Shown: piece by piece, positions 45,003 through 57,060 of the stretch
Position numbering within the stretch: position 1 is the first letter of the stretch
Layout: each line of letters opens with the position of its first letter
Origin: Panopea generosa
Taxonomy: Eukaryota; Mollusca; Bivalvia; Adapedonta; Hiatellidae
DNA length: 64,000 bases
Assembly (NCBI GenBank): GCA_029582155.1
Contig: CM055911.1
Location: 49,870,901-49,934,900 of the forward strand
Reading direction: 5' to 3'
Program-made: the position numbers and the translations under genes
Notes under the pieces: model-generated
What the model was told of the DNA's origin: nothing
Database searches by the model: none
Seen by the model: only the letters and a program-made list of their open reading frames with translations

Positions 45003-48000
45003 GTAAGTACATTGAATTACTTTTTATCCTCTTTGATTATATCATTTTTAATATAAATTCTGTCATACATTTTAAACCCTTATTTGTTATTTCTTTAGTA
45101 TATATATATATTTAAGTTGACATTTATTCTAATTGTTTTTATTTTAATTATGGTATTTTCTGTTTGTTTGTTGCTTTTTCTCTCTTTTCATTTAATGTAA
45201 CATTGCCTGCATGTAGTTTAAAACAAAATGTTTGGGGTCACCCTGTAAGAGGGAAATACGGCATGGAATAGTATAGGGGATGGGTTCCGATATTGGAGTG
45301 AATGAATTGAACAAATGAATGATCGGTGTTTTACGGCAAGACGATTCGATGCATGCGTAGGTCATTTTGTGCTCTTAGAGCTAATTATAATAATGATTAA
45401 CGCGATCAGAAATTTCGACAATGTTAACTTTTAAAAAAATTAAATATAATGTTAAAAACCATTAATTAATACAAAAAGTGCATAAACTAATATCGACAAA
45501 AGATATATCTGCAATATCTAAATACAAAGCAATCATTCGTTTCATAGGCAAAGTTCACAAACTTTATATTTTCTCAAATAATGTTTTTGATATTTCTTTT
45601 TTTTTATTAATAAAGTATTAAAGTCAGTTCTTTGAAAAAAAGCTCGTAACCAGTGTATGCGTTTCATTTCAAAACACGTAAAAATAATTACTCATTTTGA
45701 CAAGTAAAGGGGAATCTTTAGTTGCATGTAGTTGTAACACCAGAAAAGGTGGCAGTTCCCGATTTTTGTTGAATTTTTACTTGTGGCGAAGTCTTGAATA
45801 TAGATTTATTGTTAACTTTATTCAACCAGCTGTATCCGTATACTTATAAACGTATGCCAGATGAATTTACTGACAGCTTGTCGAAAAGCTTCATTTGTAA
45901 ATATGTCCTTCCGATACAAAATTTTAAACAAAAAATCGAAAATTAAAACATTACAGAATATTTTAGTTAAACATTAAATTAAATTAAAATCTTAATACTG
46001 TGAAATATAAAGTGCTGCGGGAAAACAGTCATAAAATGTGCAGAAATGGTATTTTGTTTTCATTTTCCCGAGACAAAATGTTTTGAATGATGCAATATTA
46101 CAATTGAACAAAAATGATTCAAAACAGCTTTCTGTTGTTTTTCAAAATGCCATATTTAATGGATTGTTTTGTTTTTTTTCAAATTATATTTATTTATTTA
46201 TAAATTAATTTATTTATATGCAATCGAAATCATATTTTTCCTAAAACACATTTACTTTTATGCTTTTTTTTCTTATCATAGAGCAATATTCACGAATTCC
46301 CTTTATATATTTCTTTATAACATATGTAGTTCTTTATACGATAAAATATTATTGACAAATATTAAAACAGTATCAACATACAATACTGTCATGTATACAA
46401 GTTCGTCCAGCATTTTCTCAATTAAGTGTCGGAACACATTGGCATTTTCATTTAAATAAAATAAAGATAAAATTTAATGCGACATCAACGATTTCGCTGG
46501 AATCTATTTAGTTTATAAGGAGTTTTTATATTGTCTCAAACGGAAAATAAATTTGATATTGATATATAAACATATATAAACTCTGGTCAAATTAGCGCTT
46601 CACATTAATGGTGCATTAATTAAACTACAGTGTTGTTGTTTATTTCAAAGAGACATGACGCCACGTACAGTGACGTTTTTAGGTCTAACTCCACATTTGA
46701 TTTTTGCTCTATATTTTATATTAAACAATATCCATGATGTCCATGGTAAAAATCAAATCCACAAGCCTTTTAAAGTATTTTGCCCGTAGAAGGAATGTAT
46801 CCGCTTATAAAAATACATAATTGTTAGATCTATGTTGACCAGCTTGTTTGTTTGTTTAGTGACACCCCTGAGAGTTTTCATAAAGAAATACGTCCATAAA
46901 ATACTCTATAATACACCCGTCTGTTAAACTATACTAAAAGTAATAGTTAAACACCAGTAATGTCTTGTTGCAGTATATGCTATGCAAGCGTCTGCAGCAA
47001 GAAATTACAACATGTGCGAACAATTTTAAAAATGTTCCAAACCAAATCGTTATAAAAATGGCGCAATTCTATTGTGAGACATTATTGGTAAACAACAAGT
47101 ACCGTTTATTAGTTTAAAGGTTCGGTACTACAGTTTTAGGCTTAATGTTCCTTTCCGTCTACTCTGAGATAATGTTAATGCATTTTCCTTCTTTATAATG
47201 CTCATTGTTTTATTTGAATGACATTATTGATGTGTTTTAAACATTTTGAAGGCATTGTCATGTTTGAATTGTGAATTTAGAAAAAAAATCATTGATGCTT
47301 GGAAACATATATGAATATAATTTCGGAAGTCTACTTTCACTATGTCAACAGCGTACACACTGATTAGAAAAAAACTCTTATATGACACATGACCCCTGGT
47401 ATTCTCATCATAGTTTGGTAGTGTAGAGGTTGACAAACAATACAATGTAAGTTTCAGTTCTTTCATTTGGGTTTTTCTATGAATGATAAGCCATCAAACT
47501 GTTTTTATTTACTATAGAATAAAGAACAAAAATCAATGATGGGTGTAATATAATGCTCTATTGATAATCATTAGCTCCGCCTCTCTAAACTTGTAGTCAT
47601 TAGACTCTCTTCATGTGCCACTTTGATAGCATATATAGTAAGTTCTTAGTTTTAGCCTTTACTGGTAAACATCATATACACACTGCTGACTCTGACACTG
47701 TGTTATATTAACGCACACACAATAAAGGACATTACAGTTGGGTTACACATAGTAACCAAAATGGTGGATCAAATCGAAATTAAATTGGAGTCACGTCATT
47801 CGTTTGGTACATTCTAAAATGCAAATTCTATTTTTAGCCGGACTAGTATTTTAATCTAACTTGGACGCTTATTGGGTCCTCTTCTATTTCCTCGCCATTT
47901 TGAAAGGCTCGGTCTTAAAATAATAAGTTGACTTGTACTATGTTTGTGCCAAGTTCGGTACTTTTCTAAAAAAAGGCACACTTCTCTCACTATACTGCAC

Positions 48001-51000
48001 CATACTTGCTCTACTATTAGGATAATTGAATTGAATTTATTGAATATTTAGTGTCATTTTTATGCCATCGTGGGCTAACAGACGATCAGTTAACCTAACC
48101 ACTGTTTTCTGGGATTAGCCAGTACTCTAGCACACCCCATCTCTGCAAGTAACTGATAACTTTCCCACTTGAATCAGCGGTGAGAGATGAATGATAATGA
48201 GACACAATGTCGTTTATCAATCATTACGGAGACTGTTGCCGAGCAGGGATTCGAACTCCCGACCACTTGATTAATAGTCAGATGACATTATTGAGTAGAC
48301 AGCCTTATAAAAAAATAAGGACTCAGTAAGCATATTTATGCGTGGTTTATTGACAAACAACGCTTTTTAACAATTTATAAGTTTGAAGAAAAAAAAACAC
48401 AAAAAAAAAAGCTCTGACATACTACCTTTTAAATCTTTTTCTCTCTCTCTCTCCCCCACCCACCATCCCACACCAGCATGCGTTGTTAGTATAACTACCT
48501 CAACTACACCCAGTGCAATCGATGAAGGGGCAACTTCCGGTGCGGTGATAACGGTAACAGCCACAGAATCGGGAGGCGGCACCGTCGATGCTTTCGTTGT
48601 GACGTCGCCTACTACGAACTTTGAGTTTGCCACTGTGACTTCTGGAGATTTGACCGTAAAGAGCACTGCTGCAATCGATTATGAAACTGCCACGACACAA
48701 GTAATTGTGTATACGTAAGTAAACGTGCTTTTTTACAGTATTAAGACTCATGATTCACACCTTGAATGCACAGGCGGCAGTATCGATTATAAAAATAATA
48801 TGCCCCATCCGCCCACTTCCACCCTATGTATTTATTTATTTTTTATGTGTTTCATATGTTTATATGAATATAATTATGTGAATATGTACTATTTCAATTT
48901 CGAAAATTATAGAGTATAGATATATATAAACAGTCTATATTGATTTTTTCATTATGTAAACACCTTTGAAGTTCGTTATCTAAACACCGGTCTGTATGTG
49001 GCTGCCTCGAATGCGGCTGCCTCGATACGGGGCGAATCCGTCTCTGTATGGATATGAACCATCTGCTATATATAGTAGATCAGGAAAAAGTGTTGTAAAT
49101 GTCTCAAAAATATCATTATTTTTAAAATGGATACAAAGCATCTAGTTATCACACATAAATGTAATCCGAATAGTTAGGTATATCAATATGCAAACCAGTA
49201 TGGCGGATCAAATCGAAATCAAAATTTAATATGTCTCAAAATACGTTGTAATTTTAAGCGAGATTATCTATTATATATATATACTAGTATATATAGTCTA
49301 ACCTGTGCGCGTAGGTCAAGTTATGAAATATCTTTTTAATATATTATTTTGGCAGGTTAAATAGATAGGCTCCAATGGCAATACGGGGTCAGTGACTACG
49401 TAGGCATGGTATATTGAGAAAAATGTTTTTAACCGATTTTAAAAATAAAAATAGAAAAACCTAATATTTCGTTTAAGAAACCAGCGTGTTTCTTTACAGT
49501 GCCGCCGAGGTCGGAGTAGCAACTGCCACGGGAACGTTGACGGTGTCGATCAACGACAAAAACGACAATACTCCGGTGCTTGCCACAATAACCTTCACGG
49601 TGGCTGACGGGGCAGTAGCATGTAAGTAACATTTATAAAAAAGGTAGGGTCCTCCGTGGCCGAATGGTCTAAGGCGCCGTTTCAGGATTACTTACCTCTC
49701 ACCGCTAAGGTCGTAGGTTCGAGTCCTGCTCGGTCCAAAAACTTTATATTGGAAAGTTTGCTAGTTACTTGCGGAAGGATGGTGGTTCAACTCTCAAAAT
49801 TCATTCTAAGGTCTACACAATAAAATTAAATATGCCATATAGAACCTGAAATGTGTCGCAAATGGCATTAAACACGATTAAAAAATAAATAAATAAAGGT
49901 GTTTAGTGTAGTATCATTCATTTAAGTTACATGTACAGCATGTATGTTTTGTTGGTTACATGTACATTTTGCCCGTTACATATGCTATGCATTTTGTTTG
50001 TTACATGTACATTATGTACTTTTTGCTCGTAACATATAACATTTTGTTTAGTTCATCGTAAAGTATCTTGAACGGATGAGTTAACCCGCCATCTGACATT
50101 TTGGGTTTTATTTTTGCCTGTAATTTTAGTTTTTCGCTCAAAAAGCACCGAAGCAATATTCTTAAAATATGAAGTTGAATAAGAAAGAATATTTGGGATA
50201 ACAATGACCATGTCTGTATTATTACATTTGACCGTAATTGGAATAATTTCATAATTATTAAAATTGGTCGTCAAATCAGTTTTTACACGACAGTCAAATG
50301 TGGAGGGTAGGCTGTTCCGTTCAGTACATAACAGCCACGCTTCATCTCAATATAATCAAGCGTAGTGACAGAGTATCGGATTCAATATCGGAGAATATAG
50401 GGTTCGATCCTCCGCCACGACTATGTGTGGTGTCCTTGAGAAAAACACTTTATCCGCATATGTTTAGCACTGCTTCTACCCAGGAAGACTTTAAAGGTGA
50501 TTTGTCTAAGTTGCAAGACCTTATTTCAAAAAAACTAAGTTAAAAAATACAATACATACACGGACATACTGTTGCTTCATTGCGTCGAAAACGTAAAGTT
50601 TAATGACGCCAAATGTACAGGACATGTTTCACAATCGATGTAAAATAGGATGTTTGCACACATATACATGTATCTTGTAATTCTATTACAGCAACCACTG
50701 TCGGCACTGTAACAGCTACGGACGCAGACGGGACGGCGGCAAATAATGTAATCAGCGCCTATACCATAAGTACGTATCATAGTTAGTCAATTGTAATGAA
50801 CCGAAAATTATTATTATTATTATTGGCTTAAGTGAAATATCATTTTTATTTCATCGATTGATATTGTCACGAGCAGACATGCCAATGTCAGTGTTCATCA
50901 GTGACATTTTATTGATATCTCACCACACTATCTATATAATGATTGACAGCAGTGAAATTACCATTTATTGATATTTCACACTCTATCTATATAATGATTG

Positions 51001-52280
51001 ACAGAAGTGAAATTACCATTTATTGATATCTCACCACATTACCTATAAAATGATTGACAGCAGTGAAATTACCATTTATTGATATCTCACCACACTATCT
51101 ATATAATGATTGACAGCATTGAAATTACCATTTATAAGTTTTATATAATGACTGACAGCAGTGAAATTACCATTTATAAGTTTTATATAATGACTGACAG
51201 CAGTGAAATTACCATTTATTAATATCTCATCACACTATTTATATAATGATTGATACCAGTGAAATTACCATTTATAAGTTCTATATTTTAAATACAAGTA
51301 TATAAATTAATGTTAATAATTAAATTTCACCTATCACCAAGTAACACTGGGATGGACCTAACTTTCAAGGTCAGTAACGGTATTTATCGAAATACATTTT
51401 TAACAATTTAAAACATATAATCAACCATTCTGTGCTTGACTAGTTGTGATGAGGGATATAGGTTTGGTCTTCAATCCCAATGACAAAAGCAGCAAATTTT
51501 ATGCCTGTCCCACAATACCAGCAGAGTACGAGCTCCATACAACGTAATTAGTCTACAGAACGGACCCAGCTATCTCACAGTTGTGTCCGTTAAATAACAA
51601 TGTTGGGAATGCCACATTTTAGCGCGCTGATTGGTCAGTTTCAACTGAAATTGTGGATGACGCCACAGTTTAGTAAGCGTTCAATTGCTGTGAATTGTGA
51701 GACAGACATATAATTCCCTGCTTTTCCATTGACGGTTAATAGAGCTGATTCGAGAGATACCAGGCTCTTGGATAGACTAGTATCTAACGTTTACCAAACT
51801 TTAACGTCTTTCAAATTTCCCTGAAACAACTGACCAATCAACGTGCTCAAATCCATTTGCTATGTAACGGATTAAAGCGGGAGATTTGGGCTAAACCTGC
51901 CACTCAGACTAAAAATACTACTTATAGTAAAAGTTTAATTATAAATCATATCTTTTAAAATGTAACACTGGAACTGGGCATTTTTGCAAATATTATGATA
52001 TTCAGATTAAAAAGTTGGATGCGTTTTAATCCCTGTGTTTGTTCTAACGTCCGATTAAAAAACAATACATGGAATGTTCCATTTCAGCTGGCGGTAACAC
52101 TGACACAATGTTTGCCATCAGCACCGCTGGAGTGATCACCGTGGACACAGGGAAAACCATAAGCGCCGCCACTCTCGGAAGCTACGCACTCGTCGTTTCG
52201 GCTACCGATAGCGGTATATATCAAAGCTTATCCTAATCACTTTGTACTGAAACGTTAACTCTCTCTCTCTCTCCCCCTCC

Positions 52281-52337
<57 letters not shown>

Positions 52338-52355
52338 AGCCAGCCTGCCTGCCTG

Positions 52356-52406
<51 letters not shown>

Positions 52407-52596
52407 TTATGAAGTATAAAAATGACACACGACCAAAATTATATAATATGTATCTGATTTAATTTCAGGTACCTCCCCAAGCGCTCTCACCGGAACAGGG
52501 ACTGTCAACATCTCGGTGTCAGGCGCACCAATCATTTCCGGCAGCATCGTCTCAGTAGCGGCCATGTTAATGACGATAATTTACCAATTCATTTAG
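44936..52596 (+). CDS. small secreted or GPI-anchored protein with two cadherin-like repeats (six exons)
   Basis: Exons 44936-45002, 48477-48714, 49500-49621, 50692-50769, 52088-52213 and 52469-52596 join through GT-AG introns with agreeing phases (1,2,1,1,1) into 759 coding bases, 252 residues plus TAG. Residues 1-22 are a signal peptide. Repeat 1 (about 24-129) has the DEG start, AIDYE at 88-92 (the LDYE-type motif) and INDKNDNTP at 119-127, the calcium-binding linker between cadherin repeats. Repeat 2 (about 130-229) has VTATDADGTAANNVISAYTI near 149-168, FAISTAGVITV at 177-187 and YALVVSATDSG at 201-211. The end, from GAPIISG to MTIIYQFI, is hydrophobic with no cytoplasmic part, so a GPI-anchor signal is likely. 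NIS at 224-226 may be glycosylated. Classical cadherins are several times longer. It probably acts at the cell surface or outside the cell; its partner is unknown. Confidence 0.86.
45003..48024. other. intron 1 of the cadherin-like gene, AT-rich part
   Basis: About 3 kb of AT-rich sequence without further exons in a compatible phase that I can see. The 96-codon plus frame at 46169-46459 is a low-complexity by-product. Confidence 0.6.
48030..48290 (-). mobile_element. SINE family D in intron 1, minus strand
   Basis: The reverse complement reads GGGAGTTCGAATCCCTGCTC, GATTGATAAACGACATTGTG, ATTCAAGTGGGAAAGTTATC and CTAAATATTCAATAAATTCA. It lies about 190 bases before exon 2. Confidence 0.8.
48477..48714 (+). 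CDS. exon 2: most of cadherin-like repeat 1
   Basis: Acceptor CACACCAG follows a CT-rich tract; the donor is GTAAGT; the exon ends in phase 2. It encodes the only cysteine of the mature protein (residue 24) and the AIDYE motif. GC content is clearly above the introns. Confidence 0.87.
48715..49499. other. intron 2
   Basis: No repeat element recognised; a TATATA run sits at 49274-49296. Confidence 0.6.
49500..49621 (+). CDS. exon 3: calcium-binding linker NDKNDNTP
   Basis: Acceptor TTTCTTTACAG and donor GTAAGT. The DKNDNTP motif is the diagnostic DxNDNxP of cadherin repeats. The exon ends in phase 1 after GAVA. Confidence 0.88.
49648..49898 (+). mobile_element. tRNA(Ser/Leu)-headed SINE, family C, in intron 3
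   Basis: GTCCTCCGTGGCCGAATGGT CTAAGGCGCC is a class II tRNA-type head with an A-box; GTAGGTTCGAGTCCTGCTC is the B-box arm and CGGTCC closes against the start. The body contains TAAGGTCTACACAATA and ATGTGTCGCAAATGGCATTA and ends in an A-rich tail AAAAAATAAATAAATAAAG. The head is well preserved, so this may be one of the younger copies. Confidence 0.8.
49900..50350. other. intron 3, remainder
   Basis: Short reiterations of GTTACATGTACA and TTTTG(C/T)(T/C)(C/T)GTTACAT near 49925-50040; otherwise nothing. Confidence 0.5.
50357..50541 (+). mobile_element. SINE family A in intron 3
   Basis: Head AGCGTAGTGACAGAGTATCG, B-box GGGTTCGATCC, body GTGTCCTTGAGAAAAACACT, TTTAGCACTGCTTCTACCCA and GATTTGTCTAAGTTGCAAG. 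Same family as 15405 and 56222. Confidence 0.78.
50692..50769 (+). CDS. exon 4: start of cadherin-like repeat 2
   Basis: Acceptor TTCTATTACAG and donor GTACGT. It encodes VGTVTATDADGTAANN, the A-x-D-x-D-x-G-x-N calcium-site pattern, in 78 bases that keep the reading phase. Confidence 0.87.
50870..51290. repeat. minisatellite of about 57 bases in intron 4
   Basis: Seven to eight units with GATTGACAGCAGTGAAATTA, CCATTTATTGATATCTCACC and ACACTATCTATATAATG; several have lost the middle part and are about 47 bases. Confidence 0.85.
51485..51915. repeat. interspersed repeat, inverted copy plus partial direct copy, in intron 4
   Basis: 51535-51735 is the reverse complement of the repeat found at 53100-53290 and 54010-54205 (GACGCCACAGTTTAGTAAGC, AACAATGTTGGGAATGCCAC). 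51785-51905 follows in direct orientation (CTGACCAATCAACGTGCTCA, TATGTAACGGATTAAAGCGG). The pair could fold into a hairpin in the transcript. Confidence 0.7.
52088..52213 (+). CDS. exon 5: middle of cadherin-like repeat 2
   Basis: Acceptor TCCATTTCAG and donor GTATAT. It encodes MFAISTAGVITVDTGKTI and SYALVVSATDS. A CT microsatellite starts about 45 bases after the donor. Confidence 0.87.
52259..52400. repeat. CT microsatellite in intron 5
   Basis: Two CT runs separated by TGCCAGCCAGCCTGCCTGCC. Such a run occupies most of this 255-base intron. Confidence 0.95.
52469..52596 (+). CDS. exon 6: end of repeat 2, hydrophobic tail and stop
   Basis: Acceptor TTTAATTTCAG. It encodes GTVNISVSG, then a 20-residue hydrophobic end with small residues (SGA or SGS) suitable as GPI attachment site, then TAG. 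Confidence 0.85.
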
Positions 52597-52736
52597 ACGA
52601 ATCACCACGACCTTGGCGCCAAAAACATTGTAGATTAGATTAGATAATCCCCTAGTGCTTTTATGTAACTCGAAAATAGTACGTCTTAAAGATGTTTATA
52701 AGATTTCGTTAATTGAATTGATAAATGTTAAACTTT

Positions 52737-52742
52737 AATAAA
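52737..52742 (+). promoter_or_regulatory. polyadenylation signal of the cadherin-like gene
   Basis: AATAAA 141 bases after the stop codon, followed by an A-rich tract. Confidence 0.5.
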
Positions 52743-53069
52743 ATACAAAAAAAATATGATAAAAAAAACTTAAGTGGACTTGAACGTTAAATGTTTGCCT
52801 TCACATTCTATACACATAAAATTTCTTCAAGTTTTATATCTAACGTTGGATGTAGTGAAATGATCCTGTTAAGAACAACAAAATTAAATATTTTCTGATA
52901 TAAACATAAAAGGAAAATATCACCCTATATGATACATCAGGACAAACATCAAACGCTACAATAGAAAAATGTAAATAGGTGTCCGCCAATAATCGGCGAC
53001 CCTTTAATGATGTCATATGTTTAGATTTTTTAGTAAGGTTATTAATATCAAATCCTTAGTCTATCCTAG

Positions 53070-53290
53070 AACCTGATATCTCCCAAATCAGGTTTATTAA
53101 CCACCAATGAAAATGCAGGGAATTCTATGCCTGTCCCACAATTCATAGCAGTTGAACGCGTACTAAACTGTGACGTCATCAAATTTTCAGTTGATCAATC
53201 AACGTGCTAAAAAGTGGCTTTCCCAACATTGCTATTTAACGGACCCAATCGGGAGAGCTAGGTCCGTACTACAGGCTAATGTATCCTATA
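53070..53290 (+). repeat. interspersed repeat, copy 2
   Basis: CTGATATCTCCCAAATCAGG, AATGAAAATGCAGGGAATTC, GTGACGTCATC, CAATCAACGTGCTA, CCCAACATTGCTATTTAACG and GGTCCGTACTACAGGCTAA. The 80-codon plus frame here is not a gene. Confidence 0.75.
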
Positions 53291-53975
53291 TTCCTTCTAC
53301 AGGCTTCCAAGACATATACAATCTCTCTCTCCGGGGTTTTCTGTTTGTTTTCTTTCTTCCGCTTCCGCGAGAAGTCGATATTATAATCCAATTCAACAAA
53401 AATGATTTATAAATATTATTACGTTTGTTTCGCCTTCCATTTAAAATAAAAAAAAATAAAAATAAACGAAATCATATCAATATCTTTCTACAATGAATGA
53501 TTGGACACAGGGCTCGAGAGTGATTCGCAACAAAGTAGTCACAAACTATGAAACATTTTATTTATTTCTTGGCCGAAATATGACGTCAGATGTGTTTCGT
53601 CGGGAACATAATATATATGATAAAAACGTTTCATTTTTATTTTGACAATAAAACATATTAAGTAATAGAATGCAGACGCCGGGTAAAATTGTGATCGTCT
53701 TTAAAAAACAAAAGAATAATGTAATTAATTGTGATTGTTGGGGTGTTATAAATTTTGAAATTATTGATTATTGAGATACATGGTCAATCACTCGAACCAC
53801 AACTAATAATAATTGAACATGTGCATGTTCCATAAAAGGTTACAAAAGATACATAAAAAATCAATTTATCCCCGTTGATCCCATCAGGGAATGTTCTTCT
53901 TTATACCATTCCCTCACTTCTCCCGAAATAGGGCTGATAAGCCATAATAAAAATATCACTGGAAATTTTTGTTTA
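53291..53975. other. AT-rich intergenic, no gene seen
   Basis: Nothing recognisable beyond A-rich runs near 53440. Confidence 0.55.
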
Positions 53976-53979
53976 TCCC

Positions 53980-54205
53980 AGAACGCGATATCTCCCGAAT
54001 AAGGCCTATTAACCACAATGAAAATGCAGGGAATTCCATGCATGTACCTCAATTCAAAGCAAATGAACGCTTACTGAACTATGACGTCATTCAAACTTTC
54101 AGCTGACGCAAATGACCAATCAACGTGCTCAAATGTTGATTTCCCAACATTGCTATTTAACGGATCCGATTGGGAGAATTAGATTTGTTCTACAGACTAA
54201 GTGAA
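53980..54205 (+). repeat. interspersed repeat, copy 3
   Basis: CGATATCTCCCGAATAAGGC, AATGAAAATGCAGGGAATTC, TATGACGTCATTC, CAATCAACGTGCTCAAATG, CCCAACATTGCTATTTAACG and TTCTACAGACTAA; same order as copy 2. Confidence 0.75.
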
Positions 54206-55435
54206 TTCCATAGCATTTCCCCCTCCCCCATAGTGTCATGTGTTTTCTCATTTTGTTGCACCGAGAAATAAAGGTTCAACGTTCCCTGAGGGAACTACGA
54301 CTAACGCTACATGGGAGAGCTAGTGTCGTTTCTGCAATCTGTGGAAATTGCAACGGAGGCGGTCCCCGGTCATAAATCTCCTTTAGTAAGAAAAAATAAA
54401 TGTCTTTATTTTAACCCGTTGAGTCTGCATGCATAATTACAGCAATATGTCGGTTTTTTTAATTTAGATGTGTATATGTGTGTGTTCGTGCATGCGTGTT
54501 TTTTTACAATTAACACTACGGTACTGCTTCAATATGCCCTGTAATCTGAATTAAAAAAAATGACTAGAAAGTTTCAGCGAAAAATTAGCTTAATAAATAT
54601 GTGACATCTTACGGAACAGCGTATTATAAATTCGGCCCATTTGTATTAATTTCCAATGATTAAACCTTCTGGGTTCTTTCTTTAAATTTATAATAACGCA
54701 CAAAAATATATGGGACATAATGATGAAAGTATTTGATTTTTAGCCATTTTGTGCTGATAAAAACTATAATAAACGATACAAAAGTTGCTCAAATGCATAT
54801 TAAACAAAATTTGAATATCTTCAGAAATTTAACATAAGCATCAAACTGATCGCAAATAATATGTCTGTTTATGACCCGATACTTACACGTGTTGTCACAA
54901 TGAATACATACAACTTATGATACATGTATGTGAACGAAAAAAGTGTGTCAAAGAAACAGATGTCACATAGTATGCAAGATACAAAAAAAAGAGTCAACAC
55001 GGGTCTAGTAAAGGGCGATAACCGTTGAATAAATGTTTTCTCGAGTGAACAGGTTGTGTCCCCTGTTATAAAATAAATGAGGAGATTTTGTGTATATTTT
55101 CTTTTTAAGAAGTATATTGTAAATAATACACACCGGTCGTTGATACGTTAAACGTTGTATGGCAAAGAGAGAAAAACGGAAAAAAAGTGATGGAAAAATA
55201 TTTCAGTCTGACAATACGTTTCTTATAAATATGATGCTGAATAAGATGCTGATTTTATGTCATGGATTTTGTAATGAAATTATCAACAACAATTTTTTGT
55301 CTGACCTTAATGTGCAAATGCAAATATTAACGCACCGAGTTAGTTGAGGTTAATGATGACAAATGAGCAGTGGAAAATTGACAATTGTGAATAATCAAAA
55401 AAAAAATCCATATCAAACGAATAATTCATAAAATC
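54206..55435. other. AT-rich intergenic, no gene seen
   Basis: The 62-codon plus frame at 55159-55347 starts MAKREKRKKSDG but has no splice context or recognised motif; I do not call it a gene. Confidence 0.5.
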
Positions 55436-55485
<50 letters not shown>

Positions 55486-55500
55486 CCATAACAACAACAA
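55436..55500. repeat. CAA trinucleotide microsatellite
   Basis: About 18 CAA repeats, followed by a looser CAA-rich stretch to about 55590. Confidence 0.93.
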
Positions 55501-55590
55501 CACATCGCTAAACAGCAGAATAACAATAACAACGGCAACACACAAAAAACGCATCATCAACAAAAGCAAGAACAAACAACAACATCTGCT

Positions 55591-56220
55591 AAAACAAAAA
55601 CAAAACTTTTGATATACAGGGACTGAACCTTTTTATACACGAGAACTTTTCTAGATGTGTTATGTATGTAGATAATCATAAATAAATCTCTTCTCATGAT
55701 TTGTAGTATTCTACAATGACATAAAGGGAGCTTTTATGGATATGTTTATACATTTTATAGAAGTGCTGTGCTTTTAATTTCGACATGTAAAACTATTCTA
55801 ACTAGTTATCAACCATGCATACTCGGACAAATCCGTCATTCTTTGGTATTAGATTAGGATTATTGGCGAGGTGGTCCGAATGACTAGTCATAAGACTGGT
55901 TCATGGTTTAGTTACCCTTTTTGTACTATTTTGTTAAAAAGTTCAGAGACGGGTTTCTCTTTTCCTCATTTTGAAAAAAAGTAAAATAGTTTTCTCAAGA
56001 ACCAGTCTAGTTTCTACTCATTTCAACTCATTGTACGAAAATTATATGGACGGATGAACTGACAACTAACAGTCTGGTGTATTCGACAATTCTATAGTTT
56101 CTACATGTCAATATAATAAAAAAAGAATTGATTATTGTTCTTCGTAAAGCAATAAAATAATTAACTTTACATTAAAATGTTTGTATTTTATTTCCCCCTC
56201 TGTTAAGTATAACAGTACAT
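55591..56220. other. AT-rich intergenic, no gene seen
   Basis: No coding, RNA or repeat signal that I can support. Confidence 0.55.
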
Positions 56221-56221
56221 T

Positions 56222-56440
56222 TGCGTTGTTCAGTGGTAGAGCATCGGCCCAATGATTGGAGGGTCGTGGGTTCGAACCTCCGCTATGGCCTTGTATGGTG
56301 TCCTTGAGAAAGACACTTTTTCTGCATATGCTTAGTACTGGTTATACCCACGACGACTTCAAGCGTGATTTGTCTAAGTTGGAATTACTTGTTTCACAAT
56401 CAAAGAAAAACAAATAAGTTTAAACTAAACTTTTAAACTA
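56222..56440 (+). mobile_element. SINE family A
   Basis: Head GCGTTGTTCAGTGGTAGAGC, B-box GTGGGTTCGAACCTCCGC, body GTGTCCTTGAGAAAGACACT, GCTTAGTACTGGTTATACCC and GATTTGTCTAAGTTGGAAT, ending in an A-rich tail. The head resembles a tRNA with a TTCAGTGGTAGAG A-box. Best preserved copy of this family here. Confidence 0.82.
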
Positions 56441-56867
56441 AGTTCTAGTATAACAGTATGTTGCTGACGTTTTCGTCTGCTATTAAGGGATATATGGAGC
56501 ATACCCGGGATATCGGATACACCAAATATGTATACGATGTCAAGATTAAAATTTAACCCATTAAATAAGCGCTGGGGCGAACCCATGTTGATTTATGCTA
56601 TGGAGTGGTGCAAAGATCGGAGGAAACGTACCCACCTTAGGTAACATTTTTCACATAACCATTGCACTTTTTGCAAAAGAAATCATACCGGTTTTGAATG
56701 GTGACTATATATAACCGGTTATTCGTCTCTATACAGAGATGGCGTTCGACTTATTAAGGAAGTTGTTTGCAAAAATGTGCCCTGAAGCGGGCACTTTTCC
56801 TCAGTTTTTTTGCACCACTCAATAGCATTTCACGTGGATTGCCACCTTGATAAGTAGTTGTCATTAA

Positions 56868-57060
56868 CGAGTTGGGTTTAACACCATGTTAAAACATCCA
56901 GTTTTATAAGTGAAGGAAGACAATTCAGAGATCTGAGTAGAAACAGGTTCCTTCCTCGAGTAACTGGCAAACTTTCTCACAAAAACTATCAAAATCGAGC
57001 TTGGCTCAAATCTACCTTAGCGATCAACGGTGTATTGATCCTGAGAAGATAACAACACCC
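56868..57060 (-). mobile_element. SINE family C, degenerate, minus strand
   Basis: GGGTTTAACACCATGTTAAA, AGATCTGAGTAGAAACAGGT, AACTGGCAAACTTTCTCACA match the body of 43600-43830; the tRNA-like head is badly worn. Confidence 0.55.

Noticed and set aside
46169..46459. 96-codon plus frame in intron 1 with many Phe, Tyr and Ile
   Set aside because: Low-complexity AT-rich DNA; no acceptor or donor in phase with the cadherin-like exons.
48367..48751. Minus-strand frames of 83-99 codons over exon 2
   Set aside because: Shadows of the coding exon on the opposite strand; the plus-strand frame has proper splice sites and cadherin motifs.
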